The notes beneath the pieces are model-generated. The model searched no databases. It saw only the letters and a program-made list of their open reading frames with translations, and had not been told where the DNA came from. Shown here in pieces: positions 17,382-24,841 of a DNA stretch of 64,000 nt. The first letter of the stretch is position 1. Every line of letters starts with the position of its first letter. A program made the translations under genes and the position numbers. The DNA comes from Streptomyces spinosisporus (GTDB lineage Bacteria > Actinomycetota > Actinomycetes > Streptomycetales > Streptomycetaceae), in the NCBI RefSeq assembly GCF_022698145.1, contig NZ_JALDAX010000012.1:186001-250000 (forward strand), read 5' to 3'.

Positions 17382-18437
17382 ATGCAGCTCGGGATCAACC
17401 TCGGCTACTGGGGTGCCGGAATGGACGCGGACAACCTCGCGGTCGCCAAGGAGGCCGACCGGCTCGGCTATGCCGTCTGCTGGGCCGCCGAGGCCTACGG
17501 GTCGGACGCGGCCACCGTGCTCAGCTGGGTCGCCGCCCAGACCGAGCGCATCGACATCGGCTCGGCCATCTTCCAGATCCCGGCCCGCCAGCCCGCGATG
17601 ACCGCGATGACGGCGGCCACGCTCGACTCCCTGTCCGGCGGCCGCTTCCGCCTCGGCATCGGCGTCTCCGGACCGCAGGTCTCCGAGGGCTGGTACGGCG
17701 TCAAGTTCGACAAGCCGCTGGCACGCACGCGTGAGTACGTCGAGATCGTGCGCAAGGCGATGACCCGCGAGCGTCTGACGTACGAGGGCGAGCACTGGAC
17801 GCTGCCGCTGCCCGGCGGACCGGGCAAGCCGATCAAGCTGACCGTGCATCCGCAGCGTGAGCACATCCCGCTGTACATCGCCGCGATCGGCCCGAAGAAC
17901 CTCGAGCAGACCGGCGAGATCGCCGAGGGCGCCCTGCTGATCTTCCCCTCCGCCGCGCACCTGGAGGAGACCACGATCAAGCACCTGCGGGCCGGGCGCG
18001 AGAAGGCCGGCAAGACCATGGAGGGCTTCGACGTCCACCCGACGCTGCCGCTGGCCGTCGGCGAGGACAAGGACGTGGCCACGCTCGCCGACGCCTTCCG
18101 CCCCTACACGGCGCTGTACGTCGGCGGCATGGGCAGCGCCAAGCAGAACTTCTACAACCAGCTCGCCCAGCGCATGGGATTCGAGGCCGCGGCGGCCGAG
18201 ATCCAGCAGAAGTACCTCTCCGGCGACAAGCAGGGCGCCGCGGCCGCCGTACCGCACGACCTGATCGACCAGACGACGCTGCTCGGCTCCGTGGGCCGCG
18301 TCGCGGACCGGATGAAGGAGTACGCGGCGGCCGGAGTCACGAGCCTCAGCCTGAACCCGGCGGGCTTCACGCTCGACGAGCGGCTCGCCTCGCTCCGGGC
18401 CGGCATGGAGGCCCTGGAGCGCGCCGGACTGGCGTGA
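17382..18437 (+). CDS. LLM class F420-dependent oxidoreductase
   Basis: The 351-residue protein belongs to the luciferase-like monooxygenase fold, in the subgroup that uses F420 (MSMEG_2249/Rv-type). It begins MQLGINLGYWGAGMDADN and contains the barrel blocks AEAYGSDAATVLSWVAAQTE, DSLSGGRFRLGIGVSGPQ and IPLYIAAIGPKNLEQ. ATG 17382 is preceded by TAAGGGGAAACGGC, a good ribosome site. These enzymes transfer hydride between coenzyme F420 and varied substrates; the substrate here cannot be deduced. It is transcribed divergently from the aldo/keto reductase and followed by a hairpin terminator. Confidence 0.88.
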   Translation: MQLGINLGYWGAGMDADNLAVAKEADRLGYAVCWAAEAYGSDAATVLSWVAAQTERIDIGSAIFQIPARQPAMTAMTAATLDSLSGGRFRLGIGVSGPQVSEGWYGVKFDKPLARTREYVEIVRKAMTRERLTYEGEHWTLPLPGGPGKPIKLTVHPQREHIPLYIAAIGPKNLEQTGEIAEGALLIFPSAAHLEETTIKHLRAGREKAGKTMEGFDVHPTLPLAVGEDKDVATLADAFRPYTALYVGGMGSAKQNFYNQLAQRMGFEAAAAEIQQKYLSGDKQGAAAAVPHDLIDQTTLLGSVGRVADRMKEYAAAGVTSLSLNPAGFTLDERLASLRAGMEALERAGLA

Positions 18438-18459
18438 CACCGGGGGCTGGAGGTTTCTG

Positions 18460-18501
18460 CGGCCGTGGTGGGGGCTCGGGGGGTCTTCCCCGCCACGGCC
18501 G
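18460..18501 (+). terminator. terminator after F420-type oxidoreductase
   Basis: CGGCCGTGG near 18460-18468 pairs with CCACGGCCG at 18493-18501, with an inner GGGG/CCCC extension. It begins 23 bases after the stop codon. Confidence 0.6.
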
Positions 18502-18674
18502 TCACGGTGAACAACGCGCGCGGGTCCACTCGGTTACGCCCCCGTGCGCCCTGGCGGGTCCACCTTTTGGCGGAGTTGTCCGATACAGCTGTTGCAGCAC
18601 CTCTCGAGCCGCATTTGACTCGTTCTTTGCGGAATCCGGCGGAGTTCCGTGAGTCCCGCAGAGAGGTGTCCACG

Positions 18675-19463
18675 ATGCTTTCGGCAAAGAGCCTGTTCCA
18701 GGAGATCCTCGACGACGACGAATCGTTCGCCCTGTTCTGCTCCATCGCGGCCGGTGGGGAGTCACAAGGAGGCTGGGAGAACGGCCGCATCGCCGCACTC
18801 GTACCGGAGAGCGAGCACGGGCTGGCCCCCAAGATCACCCGGCACGGCGCGGACGAGGACAAGCACGGGCGGATCTTCAACGCCCTGATGAAGAAGCGCG
18901 GGCTCGACCCCGTCCCGGTCCCGCCCGAGACCGACTACACGATGCTCCTGGAGAGGCACGGCATCGGCCTCTCCCACGAGAAGCTCAAGGGCGAGGAGCG
19001 GCTCACCGTTCAGGACATCGTCACCTACCTCGCCCACAGCCGGGTCACCGAACAGCGCGCCTCCGAGCAGATGGACCTGCTGCGCAGGCACTTCGCCGAC
19101 CACCCCGACGTCGGGCGCGCGGTGAAGATGATCTCCAACGACGAGGACAACCATCTGGCCTACTGCCACGAGGAGTTGCTGCGCTTCGCGCGCGCGGGGC
19201 ACGGCCGGGCGATCCAGCGGACGCTGCGCGAGTGCGCGCTCGCCGAGATCCGCATCTACCGCGACGTCAGCCTTGCCGTCATGGACCACATGGGACGCAT
19301 CCTCGGCTGGTCGAGGACCAGGTCGGCGGTGCTCGCCGCCGGCATCCACGCCGTCTACGCCTACGAACGGCTCGCGGGCTGGCGGCGCATGGTGAGCCTG
19401 CGGATGCCGGAGCGGCGCGACGCGCTGGGCGGGCCCGCGGCGAGCACACCCGAGTTCGCCTGA
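18675..19463 (+). CDS. ferritin-like domain protein
   Basis: The 262-residue protein has a predicted four-helix core with two ExxH iron-binding motifs, EDKH in HGADEDKHGRIF (about 57-60) and EDNH in ISNDEDNHLAYCHEE (about 157-160), plus glutamates in SRVTEQRASEQ. This arrangement is that of a diiron carboxylate protein. No signal peptide is present. The substrate or storage role is unknown; it may be a hydroxylase or a peroxide-scavenging ferritin-like protein. I start it at ATG 18675 (AGAGAGG upstream) rather than the longer upstream frame, which lacks a ribosome site. The gene converges with corA, 16 bases from its stop. Confidence 0.75.
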   Translation: MLSAKSLFQEILDDDESFALFCSIAAGGESQGGWENGRIAALVPESEHGLAPKITRHGADEDKHGRIFNALMKKRGLDPVPVPPETDYTMLLERHGIGLSHEKLKGEERLTVQDIVTYLAHSRVTEQRASEQMDLLRRHFADHPDVGRAVKMISNDEDNHLAYCHEELLRFARAGHGRAIQRTLRECALAEIRIYRDVSLAVMDHMGRILGWSRTRSAVLAAGIHAVYAYERLAGWRRMVSLRMPERRDALGGPAASTPEFA

Positions 19464-19479
19464 GGCCCGGGCACGGGTC

Positions 19480-20478
19480 CTACAGCCAGCCCCGGCGCTT
19501 GAGCAGCCGGAAGAGCAGTACCTCCAGGACGGCCATCAGCAGGATCACCGCCGGGTACGACACGGTCCAGTGCAGCTCGGGCATGTGGTCGAAGTTCATG
19601 CCGTAGATCCCCGCGATCATCGTGGGGACCGCGGCCATGGCCGCCCACGCGGAGATCTTCCGCATGTCGTCGTTCTGCCGGACGCTCATCTGCGCGAGAT
19701 GCGCCGACAGCACGTCCGAGACCAGCCGGTCCAGCCCCTCCACCGACTCGTTCACGCGCGTGAGGTGGTCGCTCACGTCCCGGAAGAACGGCTGTGCCTT
19801 CTCGTGCACGAAGGGCACCTTGGTGCCGAACATCCCGTTGCCCGCGAGCCGGGCCAGCGGCTGCGTCAGCGGTCCGGTGGCCCGGCGGAACTCCAGGACC
19901 TGCCGTTTGAACGCGTAGATCCGGGACGCGGTGTGGCGCGAGCCGCCGCCGGTCGGCGAGAACACCTCGGTCTCCAGTTCCTCCAGGTCGGTGCTGAGTT
20001 CGCCCGCCACCTCCAGGTAGTGGTCGACCACGGCGTCGGCGATGGAGTAGAGCACCGCCGTGGGCCCGTGCCGGAGCATCTCCGGCTCGTCCTCCAGGCG
20101 GTGCCGCACCTGCGCCAGGGGTGCCTCCTCGCCGTGCCGCACCGTCACCACGAACGAGTCGCCGACGAAGACCATGACCTCGCCGGAGGTGACGATGTCG
20201 CTCGCCGCCTCGTACCCGACCGGCTTGAGGACCATGAACAGCGAGTCGTCGTAGACCTCCAGCTTGGGCCGCTGATGCGCGCTGAGCGCGTCCTCGACGG
20301 CCAGCGGATGCAGCCCGAACTCCTCGGTGACCCGGTCGAACTCCTTCTCCGTCGGCTCGTGCAGGCCGATCCAGACGAAGGCGTCGCGCCCCCGGCGGCA
20401 CTGCGCCAGAGCGTCCGAGAAGTCGTCGGGCCCCTCGGTGCGACGCCCGTCGCGATAGATGGCACAGTCCACGATCAC
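19480..20478 (-). CDS. corA: CorA family magnesium/cobalt transporter
   Basis: The protein of about 332 residues has the CorA plan: an N-terminal cytoplasmic alpha/beta domain (WIGLHEPTEKEFDRVTEEFG), a long helical stalk (VNESVEGLDRLVSDVLSAHL) and two C-terminal membrane helices. The signature YGMNF lies at the end of the first helix and forms the pore selectivity loop. It should act as a homopentameric Mg2+ channel. I prefer GTG 20478, giving VIVDCAIYRDGRR like its relatives, because GGGAGA lies about nine bases before it; ATG 20487 sits directly against that site and is less plausible. It is divergent from the histidine phosphatase gene, so the 60 bases between hold both promoters. Confidence 0.9.
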   Translation of the reverse strand: MIVDCAIYRDGRRTEGPDDFSDALAQCRRGRDAFVWIGLHEPTEKEFDRVTEEFGLHPLAVEDALSAHQRPKLEVYDDSLFMVLKPVGYEAASDIVTSGEVMVFVGDSFVVTVRHGEEAPLAQVRHRLEDEPEMLRHGPTAVLYSIADAVVDHYLEVAGELSTDLEELETEVFSPTGGGSRHTASRIYAFKRQVLEFRRATGPLTQPLARLAGNGMFGTKVPFVHEKAQPFFRDVSDHLTRVNESVEGLDRLVSDVLSAHLAQMSVRQNDDMRKISAWAAMAAVPTMIAGIYGMNFDHMPELHWTVSYPAVILLMAVLEVLLFRLLKRRGWL

Positions 20479-20527
20479 GGAGCGCATTCTCCCGTCGTAC
20501 AGGCGTGGACGCACCCCGGCGTGCGCC

Positions 20528-20541
20528 TACTCTTGGCCACA
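20528..20541 (+). promoter_or_regulatory. leaderless -10 element of the phosphatase gene
   Basis: TACTCT (20528-20533) stands seven bases before ATG 20541. GTGGAC (20505-20510) is 17 bases upstream and is a weak -35 candidate. There is no ribosome site, so the mRNA is probably leaderless. Confidence 0.5.
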
Positions 20542-21227
20542 TGCCCACGCTGATCCTGGTCCGGCACGGACGTTCCACCGCCAACACCGAAGGGGTGCTC
20601 GCGGGCTGGACGCCCGGTGTCGCTCTCGACGAACGCGGGGCCGCGCAGGCCGCCGCACTGCCCGGGCGGCTCGCCGAGCTGCCGATCCGCGAGGTGGTCA
20701 GCAGCCCGCTGCAGCGCTGCCGGGAGACGATCCAGCCACTGCTGGACGCCCGGCCGGAACTCGCCGTCCACACCGAGGAGCGCATCGGCGAGGCCCACTA
20801 CGGCGACTGGTCCGGCCGCAAGCTCGCCGAGCTGGGGGACGAGCCGCTGATGCAGGTCGTGCAGGCGCACCCGTCGGCCGCCGCGTTCCCGGGAGGCGAG
20901 TCGATGCGCGCGATGCAGACCCGCGCCGCCGAGGCCGTACGCGAGTGGAACGCGCGCGTGGAGCGCGACCACGGAGCCGACGCCGTCTATCTGATGTGTT
21001 CGCACGGCGACATCATCAAGTCGCTCGTGGCGGACGCACTGGGACTTCATCTCGACCTCTTCCAGAGGATTTCCGTTGAACCGTGTTCCATCACCGCGAT
21101 CCGTTACACACGCCTGAGGCCGTTCCTCGTGCGCCTCGGTGACACCGGTGACCTCACCTCGCTGGTGCCGCGCGAGGAGCCCCCCGCGGACGACGCCCCG
21201 GTCGGTGGCGGTGCGGGCGCACCGTGA
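20541..21227 (+). CDS. histidine phosphatase, MSMEG_4193 family
   Basis: The 228-residue protein starts MPTLILVRHGRSTANTEG, giving the phosphohistidine motif R8-H9-G10. It has the second conserved histidine in LMCSHGDIIKS and the acid in GEAHYGDWSGRKL. It belongs to the branch-2/phosphomutase-like histidine phosphatases called the MSMEG_4193 family, found beside DUF3090 and mshC in actinobacteria. The C-terminal 25 residues are Pro/Gly rich. The substrate is unknown; the context suggests a role linked to mycothiol synthesis or the adjacent SCO1664-family protein. It heads a four-gene run to mshC. The start is assigned to ATG 20541 from the -10 box seven bases upstream. Confidence 0.9.
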   Translation: MPTLILVRHGRSTANTEGVLAGWTPGVALDERGAAQAAALPGRLAELPIREVVSSPLQRCRETIQPLLDARPELAVHTEERIGEAHYGDWSGRKLAELGDEPLMQVVQAHPSAAAFPGGESMRAMQTRAAEAVREWNARVERDHGADAVYLMCSHGDIIKSLVADALGLHLDLFQRISVEPCSITAIRYTRLRPFLVRLGDTGDLTSLVPREEPPADDAPVGGGAGAP

Positions 21228-21337
21228 TCGTCGGGAGCAGTAGGGTGAAGCGGTCGCAGTAGCGCCGCAACCGACCGCACCCGCAGGCCGTGCGGCCATC
21301 CGGTCCCATGTCGATCCCCGATTCCAGGAGACAGGAC

Positions 21338-21928
21338 GTGTCCCGTCAGGTGTTCCTCTACGACCCGCCGGACCGCTTCGTGGCCGGTACGGTCGGGCTG
21401 CCCGGACGCCGTACGTTCTTCCTCCAGGCCACCGCAGGCCCCCGTGTGACCAGCGTGGCCCTGGAGAAGACCCAGGTCGCCGCCCTTGCCGAGCGCATGG
21501 ACGAACTGCTCGACGAGGTCGTACGGCGCAGCGGCGGCAGCGCCGCCGTCCCGGCCGTGGCCTCCACCGAGATCACCGACTCCGACCCGCTGGACACCCC
21601 GGTCGAGGAGGAGTTCCGGGTCGGCACCATGGCGCTCGCCTGGGACGGCGAGGAACAGCGCATGATCGTCGAGGCGCAGGCCCTCGTCGAACTCGACGCC
21701 GACTCCGAGGAGGACCTCGCCGAGGCCGAGGAGCGCCTGCTGCAGGACGAGGAGAACGGGCCCCCGATGCTGCGGGTCCGGCTGACCGGCACGCAGGCGA
21801 GAGCCTTCGCCAAGCGTGCCCTCGACGTCGTCAACGCCGGGCGGCCGCCGTGCCCGCTGTGCAGCCTCCCGCTCGACCCGGAAGGACACGTATGTCCGCG
21901 CCAGAACGGATACCGCCGCGGAGCGTGA
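21338..21928 (+). CDS. DUF3090 family protein
   Basis: The protein has 196 residues and begins VSRQVFLYDPPDRFVAGTVG. It ends with a small zinc-knuckle-like CPLCSLPLDPEGHVCPRQNG, where two Cys plus His/Cys could bind one metal. DUF3090 is a conserved actinobacterial family of unknown function, consistently encoded between the MSMEG_4193-type phosphatase and the SCO1664-family gene. GTG 21338 is chosen as the start because CAGGAGACAGGAC stands just before it. The end overlaps the next gene by 37 bases in another frame, so expression is coupled. Confidence 0.9.
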   Translation: MSRQVFLYDPPDRFVAGTVGLPGRRTFFLQATAGPRVTSVALEKTQVAALAERMDELLDEVVRRSGGSAAVPAVASTEITDSDPLDTPVEEEFRVGTMALAWDGEEQRMIVEAQALVELDADSEEDLAEAEERLLQDEENGPPMLRVRLTGTQARAFAKRALDVVNAGRPPCPLCSLPLDPEGHVCPRQNGYRRGA

Positions 21929-22719
21929 CGCCCGTCGAGCTGCTCGCCGACGGTGAGCTCACCGTGCGCGGCAGAATCCGCGAGGCGTCCAACGCAGCGC
22001 TGTACTGCACGATCTCCCACGAGGGGCGGGAGGCGGCCTGCATCTACAAGCCCGTGGCCGGCGAACGCCCCCTGTGGGACTTCCCCGACGGCACCCTCGC
22101 CCAGCGCGAGGTGGCCGCCTACGAGGTCTCCGAGGCGACCGGCTGGGGGCTCGTCCCGCCCACCGTGCTGCGCGAGGGGCCGTACGGCGAGGGCATGGTC
22201 CAGCTGTGGATCGAGGCGTCCGCCGATGGTGACGCTCCCGAACTGCTCGCCCTCGTGGACGCCGAGGAGCCCGAGCCGGGCTGGAAGGCGATCGGTCTCG
22301 CCGAGGTCGGCGAGGGCCGCACCGCGCTGCTGGTGCACGCCGACGACGTACGGCTGCGACGGCTCTCGGTGCTCGACGCCGTGATCAACAACGCGGACCG
22401 CAAGGGCGGCCATCTGCTGCCGACGTCGGAAGGCCGGCTGTACGGCATCGACCACGGGGTGACCTTCAACACCGAGAACAAGCTCAGGACACTGCTGTGG
22501 GGGTGGGCGGGGGAGCCGCTGGACCCGGAGGCGGTCGGTGTCCTCAAGACGCTCCAGGAGGCCCTGGGCGCCCAGGGAGCGCTCGCCGCGCGGCTGTCGG
22601 CGCTGATCACCCGGGCCGAACTCGACGCCACGCGCGCGCGTGTCGCCGAACTGCTGGAGTCGGGGAAGCATCCGGAGCCCGGCGGGGAGTGGCCGGCCAT
22701 TCCGTGGCCGCCGGTCTAG
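21892..22719 (+). CDS. SCO1664 family protein (PI3/4-kinase-like fold)
   Basis: This 275-residue soluble protein belongs to a conserved actinobacterial family named after S. coelicolor SCO1664. Its motifs resemble the catalytic core of HipA/PI3-kinase-like proteins: CIYKPVAGERPLWDFP with a nucleotide-binding lysine, DAVINNADRKGGHLL with the catalytic D/N, and GIDHGVTF supplying the metal-binding Asp. By family reasoning it may phosphorylate a protein or small molecule; no substrate is established. ATG 21892 follows GGAAGGA and lies inside the DUF3090 gene. The neighbours (phosphatase upstream, mshC downstream) make a kinase/phosphatase pair near mycothiol synthesis an attractive but untested idea. 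Confidence 0.82.
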   Translation: MSAPERIPPRSVTPVELLADGELTVRGRIREASNAALYCTISHEGREAACIYKPVAGERPLWDFPDGTLAQREVAAYEVSEATGWGLVPPTVLREGPYGEGMVQLWIEASADGDAPELLALVDAEEPEPGWKAIGLAEVGEGRTALLVHADDVRLRRLSVLDAVINNADRKGGHLLPTSEGRLYGIDHGVTFNTENKLRTLLWGWAGEPLDPEAVGVLKTLQEALGAQGALAARLSALITRAELDATRARVAELLESGKHPEPGGEWPAIPWPPV

Positions 22720-22737
22720 GAGCACACTGGGCGCTGT

Positions 22738-22790
22738 CGCGCCCCCAGGGGCGCGGGGAACTGCGCGACCAGCCCCCACCGGCCCGCGGG
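22738..22790. repeat. dispersed Streptomyces intergenic repeat
   Basis: The stretch starts with a small hairpin, CGCCCC-CA-GGGGCG (22740-22753), and runs on through GGGGAACTGCGCGACCAG and CCCCCACCGGCCCGCGG. I recognise this as the abundant intergenic element found in many copies after genes in Streptomyces genomes. Here it lies 20 bases after the SCO1664-family gene and could act as a terminator or mRNA end. Confidence 0.6.
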
Positions 22791-22902
22791 GTGGTCCCGG
22801 CGGCCTGTGCGGCGATGTCCATGCATAAGGGCTGTTGCCGCGCAAGAGCGCCTCACCGGCCATCCGGCCCGGTCCGGTTCGTATACGGAACTTCCGTCCG
22901 GT

Positions 22903-22915
22903 TAGGCTCATGACA
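22903..22915 (+). promoter_or_regulatory. leaderless -10 element of mshC
   Basis: TAGGCT (22903-22908) is followed by six bases and ATG 22915. No Shine-Dalgarno sequence precedes the ATG. The -35 region is weak (TTCGTA around 22878). Confidence 0.5.
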
Positions 22916-24144
22916 TGCATGCCTGGCCCGCTTCCGAGGTCCCCGCCCTGCCTGGTCAGGGCCGCGACCTGAGGATCCACGACACCGCGACCGACGGCGT
23001 GGTCCGCCTCGACCCCGGTCCCGTCGCCCGTATCTATGTCTGCGGCATCACGCCGTACGACGCGACCCACATGGGTCACGCGGCGACCTACAACGCGTTC
23101 GACCTCGTCCAGCGCGTGTGGCTCGACACCAAGCGGCAGGTGCAGTACGTCCAGAACGTCACCGACGTGGACGATCCGCTCCTGGAGCGGGCGCAGCGCG
23201 ACGGCGTCGACTGGGTCGGCCTCGCCGAGCAGGAGACGGCCCTCTTCCGCGAGGACATGACCGCCCTGCGGATGCTGCCGCCGCAGCACTACATAGGCGC
23301 GGTCGAGGCGATACCGGGCATCGTCCCGCTCGTCGAGCGGCTGCGGGAGGCGGGCGCCGCCTACGAACTCGAGGGCGACATCTACTTCTCCGTCGAGTCC
23401 GATCCGAACTTCGGCAAGGTCTCCAACCTCGACGCGGCCGCCATGCGGCTGCTGTCCGCCGAGCGCGGCGGCGACCCGGACCGCCCGGGCAAGAAGAACC
23501 CGCTCGACCCGATGCTGTGGATGACCGCGCGCGAGGGCGAGCCCAGCTGGGACGGCGGCTCGCTGGGCCCCGGCCGGCCCGGCTGGCACATCGAGTGCGT
23601 CGCCATCGCCCTGGACCACCTGGGCATGGGCTTCGACGTCCAGGGCGGCGGCTCCGACCTGGCCTTCCCGCACCACGAGATGGGCGCCTCGCACGCCCAG
23701 GTGCTGACCGGCGAGTTCCCCATGGCCAAGGCGTACGTCCACGCCGGCATGGTCGCCCTGGACGGCGAGAAGATGTCCAAGTCCAAGGGCAATCTGGTCT
23801 TCGTGTCCACGCTGCGGCGAGAGGGGGTGGACCCGGCGGCCATCCGGCTCGCCCTGCACGCCCACCACTACCGGTCCGACTGGGAGTGGACCGACCAGGT
23901 GCTCGCGGACGCCGTGGCCCGGCTCGGCCGCTGGCGCGCCGCCGTCTCCCGGCCCGACGGTCCTCCGGCCGAGGCCCTGGTCGAGGAGATCCGCGAGGCC
24001 CTCGCGAACGACCTGGACGCCCCGGCCGCGCTCGCCGCGGTCGACCGCTGGGTCGCGCTGCAGGACGCCGAGGGCGGCACGGACACCGGGGCTCCCGGGG
24101 TCGTGTCGCGCGCCGTGGACGCGCTGCTGGGCGTGGCCCTGTAG
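22915..24144 (+). CDS. mshC: L-cysteine:1D-myo-inosityl 2-amino-2-deoxy-alpha-D-glucopyranoside ligase (mycothiol synthesis)
   Basis: The 409-residue enzyme is the ATP-dependent ligase that joins cysteine to GlcN-Ins, the third step of mycothiol synthesis. It is a class I cysteinyl-tRNA synthetase relative without the anticodon-binding domain. The HIGH-type motif is HMGH at 52-55 in CGITPYDATHMGHAATY, and KMSKS is at 286-290 followed by KGN. Zinc ligands C43, C228 and H253 fit the family. The length (409 against about 460 or more for CysS) and the start MHAWPASEVPALPG distinguish it from CysS. It probably has a leaderless mRNA. It is followed by a perfect 30-base palindrome. Confidence 0.95.
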   Translation: MHAWPASEVPALPGQGRDLRIHDTATDGVVRLDPGPVARIYVCGITPYDATHMGHAATYNAFDLVQRVWLDTKRQVQYVQNVTDVDDPLLERAQRDGVDWVGLAEQETALFREDMTALRMLPPQHYIGAVEAIPGIVPLVERLREAGAAYELEGDIYFSVESDPNFGKVSNLDAAAMRLLSAERGGDPDRPGKKNPLDPMLWMTAREGEPSWDGGSLGPGRPGWHIECVAIALDHLGMGFDVQGGGSDLAFPHHEMGASHAQVLTGEFPMAKAYVHAGMVALDGEKMSKSKGNLVFVSTLRREGVDPAAIRLALHAHHYRSDWEWTDQVLADAVARLGRWRAAVSRPDGPPAEALVEEIREALANDLDAPAALAAVDRWVALQDAEGGTDTGAPGVVSRAVDALLGVAL

Positions 24145-24163
24145 CGCTCGTCCCGCACACGAA

Positions 24164-24193
24164 GGGGCGCTTCCTTGCGCAAGGAAGCGCCCC
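24164..24193. terminator. bidirectional terminator between mshC and the Q-rich gene
   Basis: A perfect 30-base palindrome: GGGGCGCTTCCTTGC (24164-24178) followed directly by its complement. It lies between two converging genes, 19 bases after mshC and 20 before the end of the leftward gene. Confidence 0.8.
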
Positions 24194-24213
24194 AACTGCT
24201 GTTCAGCGGCCGG

Positions 24214-24807
24214 TCAGATGCGCTGGATCCGCACGCTGCGCAGCACGTTCGGGGCCTGGGTGTCCCAGACGCCGATCACCTGGTGGCCGAACGCGAAGGC
24301 CTCCTGGATCTGCTGGTGCAGCTGCGGGGTCGGGTTGTTGAGGACCCGGAACTGGTTGTTGATGCGCAGGAAGACCTGCTGCGGCTGGCCCTGGAGCGGG
24401 TGGACGATGTCGACGAAGCCGTTGGCCACGCCGGCGGCGAGCGCCTGCGCCTGGACCTGCTGGATCACCTGCTGGACGACCGACTGCGCGAGCTGCTGGA
24501 GCTGCTGCTGCGTCTGCTGCTCCTGCTGCTGGGCCTGCTGGTCCTGCTGCTGTTGCTGACCGTAGGGCTGCTGCTGCCCCATCTGCTGCAGCAGTTGCTG
24601 GTACGGCTGCTGCTGGCCGAGCTGCTGGAGCTGCTCCAGCGAGCCGCTCATCCCCATCGGCTGCTGCTGCCCGAAGCCCTGCTGCTGGCCGAACGGCTGC
24701 TGCTGCCCGAAGCCCTGCTGGCCGAACGGCTGTTGCTGTTGCTGCTGGTACGGCGACGTGCTCGGGTTCTGCTGTCCCAGTTGACTCATCTGCGGGGTGG
24801 TGCTCAT
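24214..24807 (-). CDS. glutamine-rich low-complexity protein
   Basis: The 197-residue protein contains 70 glutamines by my count. Residues 18-50 hold repeats of the type PFGQQ(Q)GFGQQQ, residues 56-112 continue with QLGQQQPYQQLL and a nearly pure Q stretch, and 98-122 look like a Q-rich amphipathic helix. The last 75 residues (from about 123) are ordinary sequence with FVDIVHPLQGQPQQVFLRIN and IGVWDTQAPNVLRSVRIQRI. Most Q codons are CAG. No signal peptide or membrane segment is seen. The composition is like that of phase-separating or prion-like domains. It lies 34 bases downstream of the S8 peptidase gene in the same direction and is probably co-transcribed. I do not recognise a characterised family; the function is unknown. 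Confidence 0.8.
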   Translation of the reverse strand: MSTTPQMSQLGQQNPSTSPYQQQQQQPFGQQGFGQQQPFGQQQGFGQQQPMGMSGSLEQLQQLGQQQPYQQLLQQMGQQQPYGQQQQQDQQAQQQEQQTQQQLQQLAQSVVQQVIQQVQAQALAAGVANGFVDIVHPLQGQPQQVFLRINNQFRVLNNPTPQLHQQIQEAFAFGHQVIGVWDTQAPNVLRSVRIQRI

Positions 24808-24841
24808 GCGGGTGTCACCTTCCCTTGATGGTTGGGATCCG

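Noticed and set aside
24400..24760. CTG/CAG-rich stretch as a CRISPR-like or microsatellite array.
   Set aside because: The repeats are codon-phased CAG runs inside an intact gene, with no regular spacers.
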